NCBI RefSeq assembly: GCF_027359675.1
Contig: NZ_CP114786.1
Span: forward strand, 6,112,501-6,176,500
DNA length: 64,000 nucleotides
Source: Roseibium sp. Sym1
GTDB taxonomy: Bacteria; Pseudomonadota; Alphaproteobacteria; Rhizobiales; Stappiaceae
Direction: 5' to 3'
A program made the translations under genes and the position numbers. Below, piece by piece: positions 52,518 to 60,015 of this stretch (position 1 is its first letter; every line of letters begins with the position of its first letter). Below the pieces are notes generated by a model. That model had not been told where the DNA came from. It worked only from the letters and a program-made list of their open reading frames with translations, and ran no database searches.

Positions 52518-52940
52518 ATGCTGAAATCAGTCCTGACCGCCGCCATTCTGGCGGCCGGTCTCACAGCCGCCACGCCGTCACTGTCGCAGGCCGCCGACGC
52601 CAAGGGCGACTGGGTTCGCCCCAACGGCGCCTCCAAGATCCGCATCAGCTCCTGCGGCGGCTCCCTGTGCGGCAAGCTGATCTGGCTGCGTGAACCGCGC
52701 AGCGATACCCAGAATCCCGACGCTTCCAAGCGCGAGCGGCCTCTGGTCGGGGTACAGATCGTCCAGTCCATGAAACCTACAGCCAGGGACAACCAGTGGA
52801 AGGGCAAGGTCTACAATGCGGAAGACGGCAAGACCTATACCGGCTTCATCGAACTGACCTCTTCCAACAAGTTGAAACTGGAGGGCTGTGTCATGGGCGG
52901 GTTGATCTGCAAGGGCGAAACCTGGACCAGGGCAAACTGA
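52518..52940 (+). CDS. DUF2147 domain protein, exported (paralogue 1)
   Basis: 140 residues. ATG 52518 has GGGAGGAAC just upstream. Residues 1-26 form a Sec-type signal peptide ending near SQAADAKG. The mature part starts with GDWVRPNGASKIRISSCGGSLCGKLIWL, a pattern of DUF2147 (a small periplasmic beta-barrel family with W-x-x-x-x-G and paired Cys). The end CVMGGLICKGETWTRAN matches the family end. The four cysteines may form disulfides. Function not known. A second paralogue follows after 84 bases, so this is a tandem duplicate. Confidence 0.85.
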   Translation: MLKSVLTAAILAAGLTAATPSLSQAADAKGDWVRPNGASKIRISSCGGSLCGKLIWLREPRSDTQNPDASKRERPLVGVQIVQSMKPTARDNQWKGKVYNAEDGKTYTGFIELTSSNKLKLEGCVMGGLICKGETWTRAN

Positions 52941-53024
52941 ACCACGCGTGTCGAAAAAATGTGAGAACACCGCCGGGTCCCGTCGATTTGGCCTTGGCCC
53001 CGTCGCATTTGCCGATCAAGAATT

Positions 53025-53528
53025 GTGGCGCAATCACCATCGGCACTGCGGCGGGGTCTTTCCGTGTTTTGTAGGTCAAACTTCCTCATTCGTCTTTCGC
53101 CCCTGAAGGCGTGGCTGGCTGCGGCCGCCATTCTGGTCTCCTCCGGCAGCCTCGCTCACGCGGCCCCGGACATCACCGGCAGCTGGAAAACACCCGCCGG
53201 GGCGGTGATCCAGATCCGAAGCTGCGGCAAGGAGCCCTGCGGCCGGATTGTCGATTTCCCCCCTCCCAAGGGCTACACGGTCAGGTCGACGCCCGACCTC
53301 AACAACAAGGACCAGTCAAAACAGCAGCGCAAGATCCTGGGCCTCAAGGTCCTGTGGCGGCTTAAACCCGCATCCGACGGCTGGAAAGGGCGGGTCTACG
53401 ACCCCCGCCGCGGCTTCAGCGCCAACGCCACCGTGCGCCGGACAGGGGCCACCTCGCTGGAGGTCCAGGGCTGTGTGCGGGTGGTCTTCAATGTCTGCGA
53501 GAAGGAAACCTGGCGGAAGGTGAACTGA
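53025..53528 (+). CDS. DUF2147 domain protein, exported (paralogue 2)
   Basis: 167 residues from ATG 53025; a GTG near 53064 (leading to VFCRSNFLIR) may be the true start. A hydrophobic signal-like stretch LSPLKAWLAAAAILVSSGSLAHA ends near residue 46. The mature sequence DITGSWKTPAGAVIQIRSCGKEPCGRIVDF parallels the first paralogue, and CVRVVFNVCEKETWRKVN is the shared ending. So it is a DUF2147 protein. It is convergent with the GNAT gene. Function unknown; tandem with paralogue 1. Confidence 0.85.
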   Translation: MAQSPSALRRGLSVFCRSNFLIRLSPLKAWLAAAAILVSSGSLAHAAPDITGSWKTPAGAVIQIRSCGKEPCGRIVDFPPPKGYTVRSTPDLNNKDQSKQQRKILGLKVLWRLKPASDGWKGRVYDPRRGFSANATVRRTGATSLEVQGCVRVVFNVCEKETWRKVN

Positions 53529-53541
53529 TCCGAGCCCGCCG

Positions 53542-54006
53542 TCACATCAGCATCTTCTTGTAGCCGAGGTGGCTCTGCTCAAAGCCGAGGCGGCGATAGA
53601 AGAGATGCGAGCCCTCCCGCTCCCTGTTCGAGGTCAGCTGGATGATGCAGGCGTTTGCCGCCGCGGCGAGCCGCTCGGCATGCTCCACCATTTTTCGGCC
53701 GATCCCGGCACCCCGCCGGTTCGCGCGCACGTGCACGCTTTCCAGTTCCACCCGCGGCCTCCCCTTGAACGCAACGCCTTTGAGGAAGTGGATCTGAAAG
53801 GTGCCGACCACCTCCCCCGATTCCGACAAGGCCACATAGATATCGCATTCCGGCGCCTCGCGAAGCGCCTCGAAGGCGGGCCGGTAGTCCTGCCAGTCGG
53901 CAAATTCCCTGTCCTTGCGGACGGTGGTTGCGCCTGCATTGATGATCGAAACGATGCTTTCGAGATGCTCGGGCCGGGCTTTTTCAATGCTGATCTGTCG
54001 AGACAT
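53542..54006 (-). CDS. GNAT-family N-acetyltransferase
   Basis: 154 residues from ATG 54006 (MSRQISIEKARPEH). The central block VELESVHVRANRRGAGIGRKMVEHAERLA carries the R/Q-x-x-G-x-G/A acetyl-CoA loop (RGAGIG) and is followed by the typical ending NREREGSHLFYRRLGFEQSHLGYKKML. Such proteins acetylate small molecules or protein N-termini; the substrate is not evident. It lies convergent to DUF2147 and is separated from the GT39-like gene by 45 bases, in the same direction, so they may be co-transcribed. Confidence 0.88.
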   Translation of the reverse strand: MSRQISIEKARPEHLESIVSIINAGATTVRKDREFADWQDYRPAFEALREAPECDIYVALSESGEVVGTFQIHFLKGVAFKGRPRVELESVHVRANRRGAGIGRKMVEHAERLAAAANACIIQLTSNREREGSHLFYRRLGFEQSHLGYKKMLM

Positions 54007-54051
54007 GACTTTCGTTCCCGGGATTTGCAAAGAGGCCGTCCTGAAGGAGGG

Positions 54052-55596
54052 CTACCGGCACATGGGATCATCCGGCTCGAGTTCGGCGACACCCCACCAG
54101 GTCGTGCGCCAGCCGGGTGCCCGCCACAGATGCGGCCAGGCACCGTTGAGATAGGTTGCCGAACGCGGACGTGCCGCCGCCCAGAACGCGTTCCTGAGAT
54201 AGCGTTCTTCCGCGGACGCCACCGGCCGCTCGTCGCCTTCCTCCCACACGAAAAGGCATTTGTCCCTCGGCGGCGTGCGCGCAGGAATGGCCTTGGTGAC
54301 AAGCCTGGCCCCGGGAAACAGGACCCTCAGGTTGCCGCCGGTATAGCCATTGTCCGCGATCAGGGTGGCACGGGCCGCGCCGAGGTCCTCCAGCGGCAGG
54401 CGCAGGTCCGCGTATGGCTTCATGTGCCGGCAATTGCCGCCGCACCAGAAACGGTCCGGTGCCAGAAGGCCCGGCACGCGGGCCAGAATGGCGATGGCGA
54501 CAAACGCCAGCAGCACGGCGCAGAGCCAGCGCCACTGGCGCTGAAAGCCGTAGCGCTCCAGATCGGCAAACAGGAAGATCGGCAGCAGAAGAAGAAGCGG
54601 ATGCATGTGCCGCTCCTTGACATAGGTCGCCCCGGTGACGGCGATCAGCAGAGCGGTCAACGCGATCATCGCCAGCACCGTGCGGCCGCACAGGCGCGCG
54701 GCATCGGTCACGGAGGGCACCTGCGCTTGCTTGCGGCCGAGATACCGCTGCCAGAACAGGACGAGCAGGACCGGCACCAGCGGCACCGAAAACCCCAGTA
54801 GGCCGAAGGCGAGCTTGGCGAGACCTTCCAGAGACCGGGCAAGATGCGACGTTCCGGCCGATACACCCATCGTGTCGGACACGGAGGCGAACAGCCTGAG
54901 TCCCTCGTCGAGGATCCACAGGGCATAGGGACTGTAGACCAGGGCGGCGGCCAGCGGCACCAGCAGCAGGCCGCCAATCCGCAGCCGGACGCGCCAGGCC
55001 GGATCGCTTGCGGCCGCCAGCAGCAGGGCCAGCGCAAACAGCGGATAGGAGTGCTTGCCGAGCAGACCGGCCCCCACGGCGGCCCCGAAAAGCAGGTAAT
55101 AGCCGAGCCGCCGCGTCTCCAATGCCTTCAGAAAGAAGAAGGCGCTCATGGCGCAGGCGGTGGTCAGGACGACGGTATGCGTCACGCCTTCATGCAGGTT
55201 CCAGCCGAACTGGTAGAACAGCGAATAGGAAAAGACACACAGCGCGGCAAGACGCGGGTCTGCGATTGCCTTGCGGGCGATCAGGAAAAGGAACAGCGCT
55301 GCAACCGAAATCAGGCCGTATTTGACGACAAGCGCCGCCCATATCGTCGGCCCGAAAACCTGTTGTGCCGACCAGAGCAGCCATTCGTAAAGCGGCGGCT
55401 GGCGCAGCATGTAGCCAGGTTCCAGCGTCTGGACGAGCACGTTTTCGAACATGTCGTCCGTGCCGAGCACCGGCGTGGACATGGCGCGCAAGAGAAGATG
55501 CGCGAGCCCCCAGGCCGCGACGATGACCCAGACACCCGGTGCAGTGGCGTAGAAGGGCGTCAGCTTGGTCTGGCCGGAGGTCGTTCGAAGTGTCAT
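54052..55596 (-). CDS. glycosyltransferase family 39-like membrane protein (ArnT/PMT-type)
   Basis: 514 residues from ATG 55596 (MTLRTTSGQ). About ten hydrophobic segments run through the protein, starting with VWVIVAAWGLAHLL. An acidic region in the first loop (STPVLGTDDMFENVL) matches the DE/DD catalytic motif of GT39 and related GT-C enzymes. QPPLYEWLLW and GWNLHEGVTHTVVL are further matches to this family. The C-terminal part has RFWCGGNCRHM. These use polyprenyl-phosphate sugars to modify lipids or proteins in the periplasm. Start chosen because the upstream frame is non-conserved. Confidence 0.85.
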   Translation of the reverse strand: MTLRTTSGQTKLTPFYATAPGVWVIVAAWGLAHLLLRAMSTPVLGTDDMFENVLVQTLEPGYMLRQPPLYEWLLWSAQQVFGPTIWAALVVKYGLISVAALFLFLIARKAIADPRLAALCVFSYSLFYQFGWNLHEGVTHTVVLTTACAMSAFFFLKALETRRLGYYLLFGAAVGAGLLGKHSYPLFALALLLAAASDPAWRVRLRIGGLLLVPLAAALVYSPYALWILDEGLRLFASVSDTMGVSAGTSHLARSLEGLAKLAFGLLGFSVPLVPVLLVLFWQRYLGRKQAQVPSVTDAARLCGRTVLAMIALTALLIAVTGATYVKERHMHPLLLLLPIFLFADLERYGFQRQWRWLCAVLLAFVAIAILARVPGLLAPDRFWCGGNCRHMKPYADLRLPLEDLGAARATLIADNGYTGGNLRVLFPGARLVTKAIPARTPPRDKCLFVWEEGDERPVASAEERYLRNAFWAAARPRSATYLNGAWPHLWRAPGWRTTWWGVAELEPDDPMCR

Positions 55597-55650
55597 ATCA
55601 GGGGGATACAGGATTTTATCGCACCTGTTAACCACGCAATCCCCGACTTC

Positions 55651-55690
55651 AAAAATGAAAACGCACAGGGGATTCCCGTGCGTCTTCAAA
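55651..55690 (-). terminator. rho-independent terminator after aerolysin-like gene
   Basis: On the minus strand the segment forms ACGCAC-(A)-GGG-GATT-CCC-GTGCGT, a stem of 9 pairs with one bulge, located about 20 bases past the stop of the upstream (minus) gene. It is followed by TTTTCATTTTTG, a good T-run. It is the clearest intrinsic terminator in the window. Confidence 0.7.
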
Positions 55691-55708
55691 AGGCGTTCTT
55701 CAGCCCCT

Positions 55709-56569
55709 TCAGGCGGCCGCGGTCTGCGTGGTCTCATCCGCCTCGGCGACAGCAGACTGGAGCAGGCCGGTGAAGCTCGGGATGACCACAGGCCCCTGCC
55801 CTGCATCCCTCATCTGGACCGTGACGTTCCTGGTCGATGGAAAGGCCGTGAAAACAAAGACATCGGAATCCACTGGCAGCATTTGCTCGAAGCGGCTGCT
55901 GCCCTCGCGTTTGGCGCCATTGACCTGCATCTGGTTGGTACGCTCCCTTCCCTCGCCGTCCCGGGTCAAAACCTTGCGGCTGTTCGTCCCGGTCAGCTGG
56001 TTGATCCCCTTGTCGCCGGTCACCGCCCAGGTCACCAGGTCCCCAGACAGGAGATAGGCACGGTTCAGCTGCCACAGCCACACCACGCTGTCCTCATCAC
56101 CCGTCGAGATCGTGAACTCCGTCGAGACCTGCCGGTTGTTGGAAATCTGGAACGTCTGGCTGGTGGACTGGCTCAGTGTCGTTGAAATGTCGGCTCCCAG
56201 GTCCGCAACCGGTGTGCTGATGCCTGTTTTCACGCCGATTGTCGTCGCGAACATTTCCGTCACCGTCGTGCTGCTGGCAATGCCTTCGCTGATGGTCTCG
56301 GTCTGTTTGAACGCGTTGCCCGGCGTGACCTTGACGGCGACCCGGTTGACCCAGTCGGCCTTGACCTGCAGGCGCATGTTGCGCCGGTCGAAATTCACCC
56401 AGCGGCGGCTTCTCTCCTCCTTGTAGGCATAGAGCGGCTCGGCGATCACGTCCTTCAGTTCGAGATTGTTGAAAATAACGGACGGCCTGGCCAGTGGCGG
56501 CACGATGTCGTCGAGATTGGCGGGAGACGGCGGCAAGGGGATCTGATTGCTTTCTTCAAGAGTGATCAT
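55709..56569 (-). CDS. unknown protein with aerolysin/ETX-MTX2-like beta-hairpin pattern
   Basis: 286 residues from ATG 56569 (MITLEESNQ), with AAGGAG 8 bases upstream; the ATG 15 bases earlier overlaps that site. No signal peptide is seen. The middle part (about residues 80-155) has strongly alternating polar/hydrophobic strands rich in Ser and Thr: QTETISEGIASSTTVTE, FATTIGVKTGIS, and ISTTLSQSTSQTFQIS, with small turns. This is like the insertion loop of aerolysin-type and ETX/MTX2 pore-forming toxins. I cannot confirm the family; it is a structural pattern call. Monocistronic with its own terminator. It might be a toxin or a membrane-interacting protein. Confidence 0.45.
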   Translation of the reverse strand: MITLEESNQIPLPPSPANLDDIVPPLARPSVIFNNLELKDVIAEPLYAYKEERSRRWVNFDRRNMRLQVKADWVNRVAVKVTPGNAFKQTETISEGIASSTTVTEMFATTIGVKTGISTPVADLGADISTTLSQSTSQTFQISNNRQVSTEFTISTGDEDSVVWLWQLNRAYLLSGDLVTWAVTGDKGINQLTGTNSRKVLTRDGEGRERTNQMQVNGAKREGSSRFEQMLPVDSDVFVFTAFPSTRNVTVQMRDAGQGPVVIPSFTGLLQSAVAEADETTQTAAA

Positions 56570-56805
56570 CTGAGGCTCCTTCATGCGGTTTTAGCCCAGT
56601 CCGGCAGTGCGAAAGCGCCGCTGGGATGCATGAAAGGCTAGAGCTGACCCTTTTCCGGATATACCCACTGGTTGTCTAACGAAATATTGCACGCCGGACA
56701 ATTTACTTGGCCCCGGCGGGATCTTATCCTTTCGGTCTTTGCGCCCTGTCTCGCCCGGTTGGAAAGGCGCGATTTCAGGTCAAACAAGGCAGTTTGGGAA
56801 ACCGC

Positions 56806-57696
56806 ATGGAACTTCATGAAATCCGCTATTTTCTCGCGGCCTGCGAAACCCTGAATTTTACCCGGGCGGCCAGCGATTGCGGCGTCGCGGTGCCATCGCT
56901 CACCAGGGCGATCAAGAAACTTGAAGATGAACTGGGCGGCCAGCTGTTCAGGCGGGAACGGCGCCTTACGCACCTGACCGATCTTGGCCGCCTGATGCAG
57001 CGCCATTTCCAGACCCTGCACGAGGCCGCAGAGACAGCGAAAAGCGAGGCCGCCGAATATGTGTCCTCAAACACCAAACTGAAACTCGGCGTCATTTCGA
57101 CCATGTCCAGCGCCCATCTCGTGGCTTTTCTTAAAAAACTGCGGGGCCATGCGCCCGGCCTTGACCTGGAGATCTGGGAAAGTCACTGCGCCGACATCGC
57201 CGAGGCCCTGCACCAGGGCGACATCGATATCGCCATCCTTACGCTACCGGACTATTCGGAGGATTTCAGGCCGGTGGAACTGTTCCGCGAGCCCTACCAG
57301 GTGGCCTTCGCCAGGGGGCACCGGTTCGGCAACCTTCCGGAGGTGCCCTTGCGCGAACTGGAAGGCGAGGACTACGTCAAGCGCCTTCACTGCGAATTCC
57401 CGTCCAACTTCTCCAAACTCGGTATCGCCAAGCCGTATCACGCGGTTCGCACGCGCTATTCGACCGAGCGCGAGGACTGGGTGCAGACCATGGTCGCAGC
57501 GGGACTCGGCATCACGCTGATGCCGAAATTCCTTCCCGTTATCGCGGACCTTGAGTTGAGGGATCTCGTCGAACCGGAAGTCTATCGGACGGTCAGCATC
57601 GTCACCAAGGCGGGACGCAAGCATTCGCCACCGGTCCTCAAGGCGCTCGAGGCGGCCCGAGCGATGGAATGGGAGAGTGTAGGAGCTGGGCTCTAG
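56806..57696 (+). CDS. LysR-family transcriptional regulator
   Basis: 296 residues from ATG 56806, with MELHEIRYFLAACETLNFTRAASDCGVAVPSLTRAIKKLEDELGG, the LysR winged helix-turn-helix, at the N-terminus. The rest is the typical periplasmic-binding-protein-like effector domain (TLPDYSEDFRPVELF, then GLGITLMPKFLPV). It regulates unknown genes; LysR regulators often control a divergent neighbour, and here the divergent neighbour on the left is the aerolysin-like gene (about 237 bp apart). Its stop overlaps the convergent GFA-fold gene by 4 bases. Confidence 0.92.
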   Translation: MELHEIRYFLAACETLNFTRAASDCGVAVPSLTRAIKKLEDELGGQLFRRERRLTHLTDLGRLMQRHFQTLHEAAETAKSEAAEYVSSNTKLKLGVISTMSSAHLVAFLKKLRGHAPGLDLEIWESHCADIAEALHQGDIDIAILTLPDYSEDFRPVELFREPYQVAFARGHRFGNLPEVPLRELEGEDYVKRLHCEFPSNFSKLGIAKPYHAVRTRYSTEREDWVQTMVAAGLGITLMPKFLPVIADLELRDLVEPEVYRTVSIVTKAGRKHSPPVLKALEAARAMEWESVGAGL

Positions 57697-58067
57697 TCCA
57701 GGAACGTCCAGGTCTCGGCGCCGTCGAAATGGCGCAGACCCACGGCTTCGACAGTGCCGAGTTCCGCCAGGTTCAGGTTGACGGTGACACGGCCCTTTTT
57801 CGGCCCCGCCACGGCTTCCCAATGCGTGGTGCTGCCGCAGGTCTTGCAGGTGTGGAACACCAGCTCCCGGTCGCCATGGGAATAGCCCAGTGTCGCGCCG
57901 GGTTCGCAGGTTATCTCGGCCTCGCCAACGTCACCGTGTCCCCAGACCGCCCCCAGACGCCGGCAGATCGAGCAATTGCAGGAGATCGCGAACCGCGGCC
58001 GCACTTTCAGTTCATAGGAAACCGAGCCGCAATGACACGCTCCCCTGATCGGCAAGTTCACCGTCAT
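57693..58067 (-). CDS. GFA-fold (Mss4-like) zinc protein
   Basis: 124 residues. GACHCGSVSYEL near residue 9 and SCNCSICRRLGAVWG near 29 supply the paired cysteines, and CKTCGSTTHWE near 72 the third pair, as in GFA/DUF-type glutathione-dependent formaldehyde-activating-like proteins. These bind zinc. Many family members are not proven to act on formaldehyde, so the role is unsettled. It shares 4 bases with the convergent LysR gene and lies 21 bases after gatB on the same strand. Confidence 0.9.
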   Translation of the reverse strand: MTVNLPIRGACHCGSVSYELKVRPRFAISCNCSICRRLGAVWGHGDVGEAEITCEPGATLGYSHGDRELVFHTCKTCGSTTHWEAVAGPKKGRVTVNLNLAELGTVEAVGLRHFDGAETWTFLD

Positions 58068-58088
58068 TGGTCCCTCCCGGCCCGGGTC

Positions 58089-59579
58089 TTATTCCAGGCC
58101 GATCTTCTGCTTCAGCATGTCGCTGACGGCCTGAGGGTTGGCCTTGCCCTGGGACTGTTTCATCACTTGGCCGACAAACCAGCCCAGCAGGCCCGGCTTT
58201 GCCTTGGCCTGCTCAACCTTGTCCGGGTTGGCGCCGATGATCTCGTCGACGATCGCCTCGATCGCGCCGAGGTCGGTGACCTGCATCATACCGCGTTCCT
58301 CGACGATCGCCGCCGGGTCGCCGCCTTCGGTCCAGACGATCTCGAACAGGTCCTTGGCGATCTTGCCGGAAATGACGCCGTCCTTGATCAGGTCGACAAT
58401 CGATCCGAGCTGGGCGGCCGAAACCGGGCTGTCGGCCAGGTCCGTGCCTTCCTTGTTGAGGCGGCCGAACAGTTCGTTGATCACCCAGTTGGCGGCGAGC
58501 TTGGCATCGCGGCCCTTGGCCACGTCCTCGAAGAAATCCGCGGAGGCCTTCTCGGCCACCAGGATATCGGCGTCGTAGACGGTCAGGCCGTAGTCACTGA
58601 CAAAGCGGTTCTTCTTGTCGTCCGGAAGTTCAGGCAGGTTCTCGGCCAGCGCGTCGACGAATTCCTGCGTGTATTCCAGCGGCAGCAGGTCCGGATCCGG
58701 GAAATAGCGGTAGTCATGCGCTTCTTCCTTAGAGCGCATGGACCGGGTCTCGCCCTTGACCGCATCGAACAGGCGCGTCTCCTGATCGATGCTGCCGCCG
58801 TCTTCCAGGATCGCAACCTGGCGGCGGGCCTCATATTCGATGGCCTGGCCGACGAAGCGGATCGAGTTGACGTTCTTGATCTCGCAGCGCGTGCCGAAGT
58901 CGCCGCCCGGACGGCGGACAGACACGTTGACGTCGGCGCGCATGGAGCCCTGGTCCATGTTGCCGTCGCAGGTGCCCAGATAGCGCAGGATGGTGCGCAG
59001 CTTGGTGAGATAGGCCTTGGCCTCGTCGGAGGAGCGCAGGTCCGGCTTGGAAACGATTTCCATCAGCGCGACGCCCGAGCGGTTCAGGTCGACAAAGGAC
59101 ATGGACGGGTGCTGGTCGTGCAGCGACTTGCCGGCGTCCTGTTCCAGATGCAGGCGCTCGACACCGATCTCGACCTGCTCGTCCGGCATGTCGAGCAGGA
59201 TCTTGCCTTCGCCGACAATCGGCTGCTTGAACTGGGAGATCTGGTAGCCCTGCGGCAGGTCCGGGTAGAAATAGTTCTTGCGGTCGAACACGGATTTCAG
59301 GTTGATCTCTGCCTTCAGACCAAGGCCGGTGCGGATCGCCTGGCGTACGCATTCCTCGTTGATCACCGGCAGCATTCCCGGCATGGCGGCATCCACGAGG
59401 CTGACATTGCCGTTGGGATCCTTGCCGAATTCGGTCGAGGCACCGGAAAAGAGCTTGGCTTCTGACGTGACCTGGGCATGGACCTCCATGCCGATCACGA
59501 TTTCCCAGTCGCCGGTCGCGCCCTTGATGAATTTCTTCGGATCGGGTGTGCGTACGTCGACAATCGTCATTTTCGTCAA
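58089..59579 (-). CDS. gatB: Asp/Glu-tRNA(Asn/Gln) amidotransferase subunit B
   Basis: 496 residues, full length. [22 protein letters not shown] near residue 25 and [13 protein letters not shown] match the GatB N-terminal kinase-like domain. [13 protein letters not shown] near 213 and [18 protein letters not shown] near 235 are invariant blocks, and the C-terminal YqeY-like tail domain ends with [31 protein letters not shown]. It phosphorylates Glu/Asp on misacylated tRNA for amidation by GatA. Housekeeping. Confidence 0.97.
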   Translation of the reverse strand: MTKMTIVDVRTPDPKKFIKGATGDWEIVIGMEVHAQVTSEAKLFSGASTEFGKDPNGNVSLVDAAMPGMLPVINEECVRQAIRTGLGLKAEINLKSVFDRKNYFYPDLPQGYQISQFKQPIVGEGKILLDMPDEQVEIGVERLHLEQDAGKSLHDQHPSMSFVDLNRSGVALMEIVSKPDLRSSDEAKAYLTKLRTILRYLGTCDGNMDQGSMRADVNVSVRRPGGDFGTRCEIKNVNSIRFVGQAIEYEARRQVAILEDGGSIDQETRLFDAVKGETRSMRSKEEAHDYRYFPDPDLLPLEYTQEFVDALAENLPELPDDKKNRFVSDYGLTVYDADILVAEKASADFFEDVAKGRDAKLAANWVINELFGRLNKEGTDLADSPVSAAQLGSIVDLIKDGVISGKIAKDLFEIVWTEGGDPAAIVEERGMMQVTDLGAIEAIVDEIIGANPDKVEQAKAKPGLLGWFVGQVMKQSQGKANPQAVSDMLKQKIGLE

Positions 59580-59720
59580 GAATCCTGTTCGTTCGATTTC
59601 GCGCGAGATCGGCAGCGGGGCAGGAATGCTGCGGCGCGAATGTGTAGCAGACTGATGACCTAGTCAGAATTTGGCCCGGCTGCAAGGATTTCCTTGTGCG
59701 AGAGGCGCGGTTTCACACAA

Positions 59721-60002
59721 TCAGGGACGCGGCGGGTGCTGCGCCTCGCCAGTGCGCATGATGAAGCCGATCAGGACGGCGACCGCCTGGTAGAGTTCGA
59801 TCGGGATTTCCTGGTCGATTTCGATCTGCGAGAGGGCCTCCGCCATCATCGGGTTCTGTTCGATGGGAACACCCGCCTCCTTCGCCAGACGCTCGATCTG
59901 CTCGGCCACGGAGCCCGCGCCCTTGGCAGTGACCACCGGTGCGCCCTCGTTCTCGTATTTGAGGGCAACCGCAAGTTTCTTGTCCTTGTCTCCCTGGCTC
60001 AC
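59721..60002 (-). CDS. FlhB-like cytoplasmic-tail protein (FlhB2/FhlB family)
   Basis: 93 residues. AVALKYENEGAPVVTAKGAG followed by IERLAKEAGVPIEQNPMMAEAL is the cytoplasmic domain of FlhB/YscU export-switch proteins without the membrane part. The switch site, NPTH in FlhB, is NPMM here, so self-cleavage at N-P-T-H is not expected. It lies 13 bases after a FliK-like gene on the same strand, so both belong to flagellar export. Such short FlhB-tail genes are common in alphaproteobacteria. Confidence 0.85.
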   Translation of the reverse strand: MSQGDKDKKLAVALKYENEGAPVVTAKGAGSVAEQIERLAKEAGVPIEQNPMMAEALSQIEIDQEIPIELYQAVAVLIGFIMRTGEAQHPPRP

Positions 60003-60015
60003 AGGCCCGTTCCCT

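Noticed and set aside
57669..59465. 598-residue open frame antisense to gatB
   Set aside because: gatB is certain on the other strand. Composition of the antisense frame is not protein-like.
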